Origin: Lachnospiraceae bacterium KGMB03038
GTDB lineage: Bacteria > Bacillota > Clostridia > Lachnospirales > Lachnospiraceae
Length of the DNA stretch: 64,000 bases
Assembly: GCA_007361935.1 (NCBI GenBank)
Contig: CP041667.1
Span: 2,570,501-2,634,500 of the forward strand
Direction: 5' to 3'
A program made the position numbers and the translations under genes. Of this stretch, positions 16,752 through 25,447 are shown in pieces (position 1 is the first letter of the stretch; each line of letters opens with the position of its first letter). Under the pieces are notes generated by a model. That model saw only the letters and a list, made by a program, of their open reading frames with translations. It had not been told where the DNA came from and searched no databases.

Positions 16752-18788
16752 ATGAACTCAAAGACGAAATCTTATCCACATCTTTTCAGCCCCATCACGA
16801 TCCGGGGGCAAAAGATCAAAAACCGGATCGTATCTTCTCCCAACAGCGGAGGACCAAATCTGTACCGTGCCGGCGTCAATGGTTTTTCTTCTTTTACCGA
16901 GACTGCCGCCCATTATTTTGCCAGCCTGGCGAAAGGCGGCGTCGGCATCGTGCATACCGGTCATCTTGGGGTAGATCCCCGCTACTATCTGGGCGGGAAC
17001 CGGGAACGGTTTGACTTTTTCAGCGATGACATCCATGAACATCAACTGACCATTATGCACATGATGACGGATTTGATCCACGCTTACGGAGCAAAAGCCG
17101 CCATCGAACTGAACCACGGCGGACATTACGGCCCTCCGGCCGGAGACTGGAAATGCCTTGGGCCATGCACCACCACTCTGGAAAATGGCGTGGAAGTACA
17201 AGGGATGGACGAAGAGGAAATGAACCGGGTAGCCGATTATTTCGCCAATGCGGCCTGGATCGGAAAACGGGGCGGCTTTGACATCGTCAACGTACATGCC
17301 GGCCACAACTGGCTGCTCAGCGAATTCTTCTCACCGGTGGTAAACAAACGGACCGATGAATACGGCGGCAGCGTAGAAAACCGCGCCCGCTTCCCGCTCA
17401 TGGTAATGAAGCGGATTCGTGAAAAAGTGGGCGATGATATGATCATCCAGATGCGTTTTACCGCTAATGAAGGCCTGCCAGGAGGAATCACACAGGAAGA
17501 GGTGCTGGAAACTCTCAAATTGTTTGAAGGCATAGTCGATATCGTCCAATGTTCCGCAGGAAAAATCTGGAACCATATGAGTGAAGGATACCTGTTCCCC
17601 ATGCCTTATATGGAACATGGCTGCAATGCTTTTCTGGCAAAAGCGGTCCATGGAAAATTGAACATGATCATCGAGACGGTAGGCGGCATCAATGAACCGG
17701 AGATGGCGGAAGAATTTATTAAAAACGGAACCTGTGATTTGGTTGCCTCCGCCCGCAGCTTCGTAGCAGACAACATGTGGGCGGAAAAGGCAAGATCCGG
17801 ACGTGCGGATGAGATCCGGCCCTGCATACGGTGTCTGCGCTGCATGCGCTATAGTTCAGAGCCTCAGACTGGCTGCAGCGTCTGTACCGTCAATCCTACC
17901 CGTATTTTACATACACCATTGCCGGAAACCACGCCTTTTGTCAAGAAAAAGGTGGCTGTTGTCGGAGGCGGTCCGGCCGGTATGCAGGCAGCTCAATCAC
18001 TAGCAGAAAAAGGCCATGACGTCATTCTCTATGAACAGTCTGAGAAATTAGGCGGAAGGCTTTCTTTCACAGACCACGTGGAATTCAAAGATGACGTGGG
18101 AAGATACCGGGATTATTTGATCCGTATGGTCTCCAAAGCGCCAAATATCAAGGTGCTGCTGAACACAAAAGCAACGCCCCAGCTTCTTTCTCTGGAAGCC
18201 CCGGACGCCATCGTTCTTGCCATAGGCGCCGAGAAGTTCATCCCTCCAGTTCCCGGCGCGGATGGCCCAAATGTAATCCACGCAGGCGATATCTATGAGA
18301 ATCTGGACAAACTGGGAAAACAGATTGTCATGGTAGGCGGCGGCCTGGTAGGCTGCGAGACAACCATTTATCTTCAGTCCCATGGGTATTCCGTCGATGT
18401 GGTGGAGATGGAGTCCAAACTGATGAAGGATGCGCAGAGTGAACTTCCCTATGAAGTCTTCTTTACAGAATTCTTCATGACACATGAGTATTCCCGCGAC
18501 CATCACGACCTGTATTCTATCCCGGAGATCGACCGGGTAAAGATCCACTTAAATTCCAGGTGTACTAAGATCACGGAGGAAGGCGTATATGTAATGGACA
18601 ACGATGGAAAAGAAACCTTCCTGAAGTGCGATACCGTCATCCTGGCTACCGGATTCCGGCCCAACGAAACCTTAAAGAGCGCTTATGACGGTCTCGCCTA
18701 CGATGTGATCCCTATCGGAGACTGCGATCACGTAGGCGATATCCTGAACACATCCTTCTCCGGGTATAGTGTGGGAATGCGGATTTAA
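16752..18788 (+). CDS. FadH/BaiCD-like NADH:flavin oxidoreductase (FMN, Fe-S, FAD)
   Basis: 678 aa from ATG 16752 (site AAAGGAGG upstream). Residues about 10-350 are an old-yellow-enzyme TIM barrel with the S-P-V-V-N-K-R-T-D-E-Y-G-G-S block. Then comes a Fe-S cluster motif with C-I-R-C-L-R-C and a later G-C-S-V-C. A Rossmann FAD/NADH module starts at V-V-G-G-G-P-A-G and has a second nucleotide motif V-G-G-G-L-V-G-C-E. This architecture matches 2,4-dienoyl-CoA reductase, trimethylamine dehydrogenase and the bile-acid enzymes BaiCD/BaiH. Family members reduce enone or enoate C=C bonds. No bai genes are nearby, so a steroid substrate is only a possibility. Divergent from a YkvI transporter. Confidence 0.85.
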   Translation: MNSKTKSYPHLFSPITIRGQKIKNRIVSSPNSGGPNLYRAGVNGFSSFTETAAHYFASLAKGGVGIVHTGHLGVDPRYYLGGNRERFDFFSDDIHEHQLTIMHMMTDLIHAYGAKAAIELNHGGHYGPPAGDWKCLGPCTTTLENGVEVQGMDEEEMNRVADYFANAAWIGKRGGFDIVNVHAGHNWLLSEFFSPVVNKRTDEYGGSVENRARFPLMVMKRIREKVGDDMIIQMRFTANEGLPGGITQEEVLETLKLFEGIVDIVQCSAGKIWNHMSEGYLFPMPYMEHGCNAFLAKAVHGKLNMIIETVGGINEPEMAEEFIKNGTCDLVASARSFVADNMWAEKARSGRADEIRPCIRCLRCMRYSSEPQTGCSVCTVNPTRILHTPLPETTPFVKKKVAVVGGGPAGMQAAQSLAEKGHDVILYEQSEKLGGRLSFTDHVEFKDDVGRYRDYLIRMVSKAPNIKVLLNTKATPQLLSLEAPDAIVLAIGAEKFIPPVPGADGPNVIHAGDIYENLDKLGKQIVMVGGGLVGCETTIYLQSHGYSVDVVEMESKLMKDAQSELPYEVFFTEFFMTHEYSRDHHDLYSIPEIDRVKIHLNSRCTKITEEGVYVMDNDGKETFLKCDTVILATGFRPNETLKSAYDGLAYDVIPIGDCDHVGDILNTSFSGYSVGMRI

Positions 18789-18796
18789 GAAAAAAC

Positions 18797-18833
18797 GAAT
18801 CGCCAGCCTGCCGAGACTGGCGATTCACTTTTT
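18797..18833. terminator. Intrinsic terminator of flavin oxidoreductase gene
   Basis: 10-bp stem (18797-18806 with 18817-18826) followed by a T-rich stretch. A-rich bases on the other side could also stop the toxin transcript. Confidence 0.8.
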
Positions 18834-18841
18834 CGTTCAAT

Positions 18842-19153
18842 CTACATTTTTCTGGGGTAATCTTCTAACTGATGAAAAATCCCGACGACATAAACGGTAC
18901 GATTTTCAATTCGAAAAAAGATCACATACTTCATTTCTGACAGTATAGCTTCCCTGTAATTCATCTGCCTTAGAAATCTGTCCCTGCTTTCCGGAAACTG
19001 ATACGGATTTTCCTGCAAACGGGTATACACGCGATCAATGTTTGTCAACAAATGCTCTGCTGCCTGTTGATTTTTTAACTGATATAATAAATAGTACACA
19101 ATTTCATCCAAGAGTTCATCTGCCCGCTCCGTGATCACCAAACTGTATCCCAT
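18842..19153 (-). CDS. ParE/RelE-family toxin
   Basis: A 103-aa toxin-like protein with the RelE/ParE core: helices around L-D-E-I-V-Y-Y-L, then a beta-sheet end with Y-V-I-F-F-R-I-E and V-Y-V-V-G-I-F-H. It overlaps the antitoxin gene by 38 bases and is read after it. Members either cut ribosome-bound mRNA (RelE) or poison DNA gyrase (ParE); the Y-R-E-A and I-F-H-Q-x-x-D-Y end resembles ParE more. The exact target cannot be called. Confidence 0.8.
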   Translation of the reverse strand: MGYSLVITERADELLDEIVYYLLYQLKNQQAAEHLLTNIDRVYTRLQENPYQFPESRDRFLRQMNYREAILSEMKYVIFFRIENRTVYVVGIFHQLEDYPRKM

Positions 19154-19403
19154 ACTTCTCCCCCATTAACGTAAGAGCGCTCTTTGCGTCCTTTACCTTC
19201 CCCTCTATGATCTGTCTCTCCGAAATTTCTATCTCCTGGTATCTCTGCAGTCTTCTTATAAGACCTTCAAAATTTTCAATACTCATGATAACCATATCCC
19301 CATATCCATTTTTTGTAATATAGACCGGTTCGTCTGTACTATGGCATAATTCAGAGATTTCCGCCGTGTTTTTTAAATCTTTGATTGGAATAATCTGTGG
19401 CAT
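19116..19403 (-). CDS. Phd/YefM-family antitoxin
   Basis: A 95-aa antitoxin. The N-terminal half has the Phd/YefM fold (I-P-I-K-D-L-K-N-T-A-E-I-S, then P-V-Y-I-T-K-N-G-Y-G-D-M-V-I-M-S), which binds DNA as a dimer. The C-terminal half is a charged helix that would wrap the toxin. AGGAGG precedes the start. The gene precedes and overlaps the toxin gene. The 15-bp inverted repeat just upstream is its likely autoregulatory operator. Confidence 0.85.
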   Translation of the reverse strand: MPQIIPIKDLKNTAEISELCHSTDEPVYITKNGYGDMVIMSIENFEGLIRRLQRYQEIEISERQIIEGKVKDAKSALTLMGEKYGIQFGDHGAGR

Positions 19404-19425
19404 TTCTATCTCCTCCTATGAATTT

Positions 19426-19460
19426 AATATACCATAATTATAATCTAATTATGGTATATT
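19426..19460. promoter_or_regulatory. Toxin-antitoxin operator
   Basis: Perfect 15-bp AT-rich inverted repeat (19426-19440 and 19446-19460, core TACCATAATTA, 5-base spacer), 23 bases upstream of the antitoxin start. It fits autoregulation by a dimeric Phd-type antitoxin. Confidence 0.75.
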
Positions 19461-19497
19461 TACAACTTTTTTCACACAAACCAGACCTTCCCCAGCC

Positions 19498-19526
19498 TTG
19501 ACTTCCCTATTTCCCCGGAATAGAAT
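19498..19526 (+). promoter_or_regulatory. Sigma-A promoter of MFS gene
   Basis: TTGACT (19498-19503), 17-bp spacer, TAGAAT (19521-19526), 56 bases before the MFS start. Confidence 0.75.
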
Positions 19527-19582
19527 ATAGTGTATGCTCAGATATTCTTATATCTAATGCAGGGAAAGGGGAAACCGACACT

Positions 19583-20722
19583 ATGGATATAATCTTAATA
19601 CTTGCCGCCAGCTTCTTTTATTTCTCCAGCCCTATGCTGGTAACACCTTTGATCACAGGGTTTTCAGAAAGTGTGGGCGCTTCTGCCGCCTTGATGGGAA
19701 TGATCGGCGGCCTTATGAATCTATGTGCTCTTTTCTGCCGTCCTCTGGCAGGAAATCTGGCGGATAAGATCAGCAAATATAAGATCTCTTTTCTGGGCGC
19801 CGGACTTATGGCTCTGTCCTGCCTGGGCTATATGGCGGCGTCAGAACCCGGCCTCATTGTAGTTTCCCGGCTTATTAACGGCGTAGGCTTTGCCTGCTGT
19901 TCTGTCTGTATGTCCACCTGGATGTCCAATATGCTTCCCAAAGACAAGATCGGCTCCGGCATGGGCTTCTATGGCATGATGAATGCCCTTGCCATGGCTA
20001 TAGCCCCTGCCATCGGAGTTGTCTCCTATCAGCATCTGGGGTATCGATTTTCTTTTGGCGCCGCTTTGCTTTTTTGTCTGGCCACTCTCTTGATCATCCA
20101 GTTTATCCAGAATAAAGGCGAGCCTGAACAAAGCGTGAAAGAACCTGGCAGGTCTGGGAAATTACAGCTGGCAGATCCTAAAGTCCTCCCCTATGCGGCG
20201 ATCATCATGCTGTTCGCCATTCCCTACTGCGCCACCCAGTCCTTTCTTGTCAGTTACACACAGACCCGCCAGCTTCCGGTCTCCGTCAGCCTCTTTTTCC
20301 CGCTTTACGCCGTGGTCCTTCTCATTCTCCGCCTGTGTATGAAAGACCTGTTTGACCGCCTGCCGTTCCCCTTCTTTCTTCTCTTTAGTTCCGTCAGCGC
20401 CTTTGCCGGAATCCTGTTTCTCGCTTTCATGAAAAACAATCTTTCCATGTTCTTTGCCGCTCTCTTTATGGCCGGCGGATATGGAATCATGTCCTCCGTC
20501 TGCCAGTCCACCGCCATTCTCCAGGCCGGGCAGGGCAGGCGGGGGCTGGCCAACAGCACCTATTATATCGGCCTGGACCTGGGAATGACCCTGGGGCCTT
20601 TCATCGGCGGTCTCCTCTATGGACATTTAGACCTGAAACTATTCTATCCCTCTCTCCTGGTATGCGTACCATTGGCAGTCCTGGTCTATCTTCTTGCCAT
20701 CCGGCCGGGAGAAAGGCGATAG
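19583..20722 (+). CDS. MFS transporter, drug/sugar efflux type
   Basis: A 379-aa, 12-helix major facilitator protein. The helix 2-3 loop is G-N-L-A-D-K-I-S-K-Y-K, the family's G-x-L-(A/S)-D-x-x-x-x-(R/K) motif, and a G-P-F-I-G-G motif lies in the last third. It resembles YbfB/arabinose-efflux-like exporters. Single-gene unit with its own promoter and downstream hairpin. The substrate is unknown. Confidence 0.85.
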   Translation: MDIILILAASFFYFSSPMLVTPLITGFSESVGASAALMGMIGGLMNLCALFCRPLAGNLADKISKYKISFLGAGLMALSCLGYMAASEPGLIVVSRLINGVGFACCSVCMSTWMSNMLPKDKIGSGMGFYGMMNALAMAIAPAIGVVSYQHLGYRFSFGAALLFCLATLLIIQFIQNKGEPEQSVKEPGRSGKLQLADPKVLPYAAIIMLFAIPYCATQSFLVSYTQTRQLPVSVSLFFPLYAVVLLILRLCMKDLFDRLPFPFFLLFSSVSAFAGILFLAFMKNNLSMFFAALFMAGGYGIMSSVCQSTAILQAGQGRRGLANSTYYIGLDLGMTLGPFIGGLLYGHLDLKLFYPSLLVCVPLAVLVYLLAIRPGERR

Positions 20723-20769
20723 TCTTTGAATCCCCCTTTTTTAATGCGTTATGACTGCGCAAAGAAAAA

Positions 20770-20803
20770 GAACAACCGTCCGCAAGACGCGGCACGGTTG
20801 TTC
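20770..20803. terminator. Terminator between convergent MFS and purine permease genes
   Basis: 10-bp stem (20770-20779 with 20794-20803), preceded by A-rich and followed by T-rich sequence, so it can work in both directions. Confidence 0.75.
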
Positions 20804-20850
20804 CTTATTATAGCAATATGGCGATATATTTTATCCCAATATCATTCTTC

Positions 20851-22230
20851 CTACAGGAAAATATACTTCAGCACGAACAGTACCGCCAGCACGTACATCA
20901 AGATACTGATCCGCCCTTTCGCCTTTCCTGTTACCAGGTTCAGCACTACATAAGAGATCACGCCCATCGCGATTCCTTCGGAAATGCTGTAGAAGAAAGG
21001 CATAGCGATGATGCAGATATAGCATGGAATCGCTTCCGCCACATCATTAAAATCAATATTTACTACATTGGTCAGCATATAGAATCCAACCACCACCAGA
21101 GCCGGAGCTGTAGCAAAGGAAGGAATCGCCAGGAAAATAGGCGAGAACAGCAGCGCCACTCCAAAGAGGATCGCCGTCGTGATAGAAGTCAGTCCTGTTC
21201 TTCCGCCTTCTGTTACGCCAGAAGCGCTCTCTACAAATGTAGTGACTGTTGAAGTACCAAGGACCGCTCCCGCCGTTGTAGCTACCGCATCCGCCAAAAG
21301 CGCGCCTTTAATGCGGGGCAGTTTCCCATTTTCATCCAGCATATCAGCCTTAGTCGATACACCGATCAGTGTTCCAAGTGTATCAAAAATATCCACGAAC
21401 AAGAAAGCAAAGATAACCACCAGGAATTCCAAAGAAAAGATTCCCGAGAAATCAATCTTGCCAAAGATCGGGCTTAAGCTTGGAATAGACAGTCCCCCGC
21501 TGAAATCTGGAAGCAGACTGTAGAATCCAAGTTCCGGATTCGGTACGTACAGGCCGGCAAACTGGCAGATGATCCCCAGAATCCAGGTGATCAGGATTCC
21601 CCACAGAATATTTCCCTTAATGTTCTTGATCACCAGGATTCCTGTGATCAAAATACCGATCACAGCCAGAAGTACTGTGATTCCCACATCCTGGAAGCTG
21701 GCTTCCACACCGTTCAGCGCATTATAATCTTCTACGGAAAAGAGCTGCAGAAGCGTAGAGCCTCCGATCACGATCTTTGCGTTCTGAAGACCGATAAAAG
21801 CAATAAAAAGACCGATACCCACGCTTACCGCCGCCTTCAGATTCATAGGGATCGCGTTAAAGATCGCCTCTCTCACATTGGTCAGCGAAAGCACGATAAA
21901 GATAATTCCTTCGATAAATACCGCGGTAAGAGCTGTCTGCCAACTGTACCCCATTCCTAACACTACCGTATAGGCAAAGTAAGCGTTCAGTCCCATACCC
22001 GGAGCCAGCGCAAACGGATAATTGGCAAAAAGAGCCATCAGCAGCGTACCGATCAGAGATGCTACCGCCGTAGCCGTAAATACAGCTCCCTGATCCATTC
22101 CCGTCTCACTTAAGATACTTGGATTAACCGCCAGAATATAAGCCATCGTCATAAATGTGGTGATTCCGGCCAGGATTTCTGTCTTAGCGTCTGTGCCGTT
22201 CTCCTTCAGTTTAAATAGTTTTTCTAACAT
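20851..22230 (-). CDS. AzgA-type (NCS2) purine permease
   Basis: 459 aa from ATG 22230 (AAAGGAGG upstream; the longer open frame to 22266 lacks a site). About twelve to fourteen hydrophobic helices. Typical AzgA/PbuG sequences include T-F-M-T-M-A-Y-I-L-A-V-N-P, A-P-G-M-G-L-N-A-Y-F-A-Y and F-V-D-I-F-D-T-L-G-T-L-I-G. These permeases take up adenine, guanine or hypoxanthine with protons. The 91-base upstream gap is too short for a purine riboswitch and none is seen. Confidence 0.88.
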   Translation of the reverse strand: MLEKLFKLKENGTDAKTEILAGITTFMTMAYILAVNPSILSETGMDQGAVFTATAVASLIGTLLMALFANYPFALAPGMGLNAYFAYTVVLGMGYSWQTALTAVFIEGIIFIVLSLTNVREAIFNAIPMNLKAAVSVGIGLFIAFIGLQNAKIVIGGSTLLQLFSVEDYNALNGVEASFQDVGITVLLAVIGILITGILVIKNIKGNILWGILITWILGIICQFAGLYVPNPELGFYSLLPDFSGGLSIPSLSPIFGKIDFSGIFSLEFLVVIFAFLFVDIFDTLGTLIGVSTKADMLDENGKLPRIKGALLADAVATTAGAVLGTSTVTTFVESASGVTEGGRTGLTSITTAILFGVALLFSPIFLAIPSFATAPALVVVGFYMLTNVVNIDFNDVAEAIPCYICIIAMPFFYSISEGIAMGVISYVVLNLVTGKAKGRISILMYVLAVLFVLKYIFL

Positions 22231-22283
22231 GTTTCCCTCCTTTAGAAATCTCATCTTTAGATACATAACATTTTTATAATAAC

Positions 22284-22315
22284 AAAACAGACCCGTAAAG
22301 TAAATGGGTCTGTTT
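22284..22315. terminator. Terminator of ptsI
   Basis: 10-bp stem (22284-22293 with 22306-22315) starting 7 bases after the enzyme I stop, then U-rich sequence on the minus-strand transcript. Confidence 0.75.
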
Positions 22316-22321
22316 CGATAT

Positions 22322-23947
22322 TTATTGGATCTCTCTGATTTTCTTACGCAGGCTCAGCACCTGATTTGGCGCTACAGAAAGCTCGTCGATGCCAATCTGA
22401 AGGAAGAATTCTGTCATATCCAGATCTGAGGCCATATCTCCGCACACACTGACCCTCTTATTCTCCAAATGGACATTATTGGCCACAATACGGAGCATCT
22501 TCAAAAGAGCCGGATGATGGGGGTTAAAATAATTTTCGATCCGCTCATTTTCCCGATCCATTCCTAACGTAAACTGAGTCAGGTCGTTAGTCCCCAGGCT
22601 GACAAAATCCGCTTCCCTTGCCAATTCGCCGCTGATCATGACCGCCGCCGGGGTCTCGATCATTACTCCCACCTCAATTTTTTCGTTATAAGGAATTTTC
22701 TCTGCCTTTAGTTCCTTTCCCGCTCTTCCGAGAAGAAGCTTTGCCTTCTGCACCTCTTCAATAGAAGTGATCATCGGAAACATGATCGCCACGTTGCCAT
22801 ACAGGCTTGCCCGCAAGACAGCTCTCAATTGAGTCATGAACATTTCCTCTTTTTCCAGGGAAATCCGGATCCCCCTGCAGCCCATCGCCGGATTTTTTTC
22901 TCCGCTCAGATCGATACTGGCTGCTGTTTTATCTCCGCCCAAGTCCGCGGTCCGGATGACAACCTTCTTTCGTCCCATGGATTCCGCCGCCAGTTTATAG
23001 GCCTGGAACTGCTGTTCTTCCGTAGGGAGCTTTCCCCCGTTTTCCATATAGAGGAATTCGCTCCGAAACAGTCCCACCCCTCCCGCGTCACTGCGGATCA
23101 CGCTTTCAATATCTTCCCTGCTTCCGATATTCGCGCAGACATCGATCTTTTGTCCGCTTTGGGTAACATTTTCCTTTCCCTTCAGCCGTTCCAGATTCTG
23201 GGTCTGCGTCCGGTTCTCGCTCTGCCGCTGGCGCATTTTCGTCAATGTAGTGTAATCCGGTTCTATGTAGACTTTGCCTTCAAATCCATCAATAATGATC
23301 GTCTTGCCGTTATAATCTTTTTTTAGCGCTTCTCCAAGGCCGATCACCGAGGGGATATTCATGGTCCGGGCGATCACCGCCGTATGGGAATTGATCGTTC
23401 CATAGCGTGTAACAAAGCCTAAAATCTTGGATTTGTCTAACTGTACCGCCTCACTTGGATACAATTCGGAAGCCGCCAGGATAAACGGCTCATCTGCCAG
23501 GAGCCGGTCTTTCCAGCTCCTGGAAAGGATCTGCAGCAGCCGCAGGGCCACGTCTTTCACATCCGCGCTATGCCCCTGGATATAGTCTTTTTCATCACTG
23601 TCCGCGTTTTTGAGTATTTCTTCCGCCGTGGTCTGTACCGCGTATTCCGCGTTCAGCTTCTGTTCTACCACAATACTCATCACTTTATCCGCAAACTCTT
23701 CATCTTCCAGGATCTTTTGCTGCATCTCGAAGATCGCCGCGTTCGCTTCCCCCACTTCTTGAATGGAGCTTACATAGAGTTCCTTCAGTTCTGCCGACGC
23801 TTTCTGTCTCGCTCTTTGAAAACGCTGTACTTCCTTCTCCACATCTTTTACGTAGATCCTCCGGATCTCTTTGATATCACGCTTATAAAAAATCAGTTTC
23901 CCGATCACGATTCCTTCCGAGATCTTCTTTCCTGTTAATGTAATCAT
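22322..23947 (-). CDS. ptsI: PTS phosphoenolpyruvate-protein phosphotransferase (enzyme I)
   Basis: 541 aa; usual enzyme I length is 570-575. The HPr-binding helical part and the phospho-His domain (G-T-I-N-S-H-T-A-V-I-A-R-T-M, active His in S-H-T) are present. The PEP-binding barrel has G-V-G-L-F-R-S-E-F-L, C-R-G-I-R-I-S, a catalytic Cys near the C terminus (V-S-V-C-G-D-M-A) and F-S/T-L-G-T-N-D-L-T-Q. It starts the sugar phosphotransferase relay by moving phosphate from PEP to HPr. No ptsH or EII gene is adjacent; cysK lies 21 bases upstream and may be co-transcribed. Confidence 0.9.
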   Translation of the reverse strand: MITLTGKKISEGIVIGKLIFYKRDIKEIRRIYVKDVEKEVQRFQRARQKASAELKELYVSSIQEVGEANAAIFEMQQKILEDEEFADKVMSIVVEQKLNAEYAVQTTAEEILKNADSDEKDYIQGHSADVKDVALRLLQILSRSWKDRLLADEPFILAASELYPSEAVQLDKSKILGFVTRYGTINSHTAVIARTMNIPSVIGLGEALKKDYNGKTIIIDGFEGKVYIEPDYTTLTKMRQRQSENRTQTQNLERLKGKENVTQSGQKIDVCANIGSREDIESVIRSDAGGVGLFRSEFLYMENGGKLPTEEQQFQAYKLAAESMGRKKVVIRTADLGGDKTAASIDLSGEKNPAMGCRGIRISLEKEEMFMTQLRAVLRASLYGNVAIMFPMITSIEEVQKAKLLLGRAGKELKAEKIPYNEKIEVGVMIETPAAVMISGELAREADFVSLGTNDLTQFTLGMDRENERIENYFNPHHPALLKMLRIVANNVHLENKRVSVCGDMASDLDMTEFFLQIGIDELSVAPNQVLSLRKKIREIQ

Positions 23948-23968
23948 AAACTTCTTCCTTTCTTTTGT

Positions 23969-24904
23969 TTACCCCTCTTTAAACAAAGGTGTGGACAGAT
24001 AGCGCTCTCCCGTATCAGGAAGCAGCACTACGATTGTTTTCCCCACATTTGCCTCTTCTTTCGCCAAACGGATTCCTGCCGAAAGCGCGGCTCCAGAACT
24101 GATGCCCACCAGCACTCCTTCTTTTCTTGCCAGCAGGCGGGCCGCTTCATAGGCTTCCTCTTCTTTTACCAAAGCTATCTGGTCATAAATCCCGGTATCC
24201 AGGATTTCAGGAACAAATCCCGCGCCAATTCCCTGAAGGCCGTGAGGGCCGGGCTGGCCGCCGGACAATACCGGGGATTTGGCAGGTTCTACCGCAACAA
24301 CCTGAAGATCTGGGTTCTGTTCTTTCAGATATTTCCCCGCTCCTGTGATCGTGCCGCCGGTTCCGGCGCCTGCCACGAATATATCTATCCTTCCATCCGT
24401 ATCCTCCCAGATCTCTGGTCCGGTGGTACGGTAATGGACCGCCGGATTCGCCGGGTTTGTAAACTGTCCCAGCACAACGCCTCCTTCAATGGTTTCCGCC
24501 AGACGCTCCGCCTCTTCAATGGCTCCGCTCATCCCTTTCGCTCCCGGTGTCAGAATGATTTCCGCCCCGTATCCTTTTAAAAGTTTCCGCCGTTCGATAC
24601 TCATAGTCTCCGGCATCGTAAAGATCACCCGGTAACCCCTGGACGCCCCGATGGAAGCAAGACCGATCCCCGTATTTCCGCTTGTCGGCTCGATGATGAC
24701 GGATCCAGGACCAAGAAGTCCGTTCTCCTCCCCATCCTGGATCATAGAAAGCGCGGTCCTGTCTTTGACGCTTCCTGCCGGATTAAAAAGTTCCAGCTTT
24801 ACCAAAAGCTTTGCTTTTAAGTCTTTTTCCTTTTCAATGCCGCACACCTCCAATAATGGAGTGCGGCCTACCAGTTCCTCTATCTTCTGAGCAATATTTC
24901 CCAT
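23969..24904 (-). CDS. cysK: Cysteine synthase (O-acetylserine sulfhydrylase)
   Basis: 311 aa from ATG 24904, which has AGGAGGA 6-12 bases upstream; the in-frame upstream codon at 24937 lacks a site. Fold-II PLP enzyme: catalytic Lys in G-S-V-K-D-R, substrate loop P-T-S-G-N-T-G-I-G-L-A, phosphate loop G-T-G-G-T-I-T-G. It makes L-cysteine from O-acetylserine and sulfide. No cysE is adjacent and no T-box or SAM riboswitch is visible upstream. Confidence 0.9.
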   Translation of the reverse strand: MGNIAQKIEELVGRTPLLEVCGIEKEKDLKAKLLVKLELFNPAGSVKDRTALSMIQDGEENGLLGPGSVIIEPTSGNTGIGLASIGASRGYRVIFTMPETMSIERRKLLKGYGAEIILTPGAKGMSGAIEEAERLAETIEGGVVLGQFTNPANPAVHYRTTGPEIWEDTDGRIDIFVAGAGTGGTITGAGKYLKEQNPDLQVVAVEPAKSPVLSGGQPGPHGLQGIGAGFVPEILDTGIYDQIALVKEEEAYEAARLLARKEGVLVGISSGAALSAGIRLAKEEANVGKTIVVLLPDTGERYLSTPLFKEG

Positions 24905-24998
24905 AGTTGTCCTCCTGCTGTGTTCTTTTCTTATCATTGTACCCTAAAATGCCTTTTTCTACAATTGTAGAGAATATTAAAAACAATTGTCGAATCCA

Positions 24999-25027
24999 TT
25001 GACTTTTTTATAAATATATGCTAAGGT
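24999..25027 (+). promoter_or_regulatory. Promoter and long leader of cold shock gene
   Basis: TTGACT (24999-25004), 17-bp spacer and an extended -10 (TG-C-TAAGGT ending 25027). The leader of about 75 bases before the start codon is long, as usual for csp genes, and contains a small dyad (CTACCA to GATAGT region). Confidence 0.5.
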
Positions 25028-25109
25028 GACAGCGTATTATCTACCAATATCTGGGCAGATAGTACAGTTTCTTTATTTATTTACATTTTATTTTTATGGA
25101 GGTATCACG

Positions 25110-25307
25110 ATGAAGGGTACAGTAAAATGGTTCAACAACCAAAAAGGCTATGGCTTTATCTCCGATGAAGCCGGCAACGACGTATTTGTACACTACTCAG
25201 GGTTGAACATGGAAGGCTTCAAGTCTCTGGATGAAGGCCAGGAAGTAGAGTACGACGTAACTGAAGGAGCTAAGGGACCTCAGGCAGTCAACGTAACAAA
25301 ACTTTAA
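25110..25307 (+). CDS. Cold shock protein
   Basis: A 65-residue CspA-family protein. The start at 25110 has TGGAGG upstream; the longer frame from 25026 is leader sequence. RNA-binding motifs K-G-Y-G-F-I (RNP1) and V-F-V-H-Y-S (RNP2) are intact, and the aromatic K-W-F-N start is standard. It is a single OB-fold nucleic-acid chaperone. RNP2 has Tyr where many CspA proteins have Phe. The gene stands alone. Confidence 0.93.
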   Translation: MKGTVKWFNNQKGYGFISDEAGNDVFVHYSGLNMEGFKSLDEGQEVEYDVTEGAKGPQAVNVTKL

Positions 25308-25402
25308 TCCCTCACATTAATCAGAATGGATGTACCTTTTATTTATATAAAACAGCTTATGATTTAGATATTTAAAAGAACTACATGAAATGAGATTATG
25401 GA

Positions 25403-25434
25403 AGATGGCGGATAACAGCTGTTATCCGCCATCT
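25403..25434. terminator. Perfect 32-bp palindrome between csp and nitroreductase
   Basis: Arms 25403-25418 and 25419-25434 are perfect reverse complements. It lies between convergent genes, so it is a likely bidirectional terminator. The 95 bases between csp and the palindrome show nothing else. Confidence 0.7.
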
Positions 25435-25447
25435 GTGCGTTTCACAT

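Noticed and set aside
16752..18788. Assignment as a bile-acid 7-dehydroxylation gene (baiCD or baiH)
   Set aside because: The architecture matches, but no other bai gene is nearby and the family is broad, so only a family-level name is given.
22231..22283. Purine riboswitch ahead of the purine permease
   Set aside because: The gap is too short and none of the conserved loop sequences are present.
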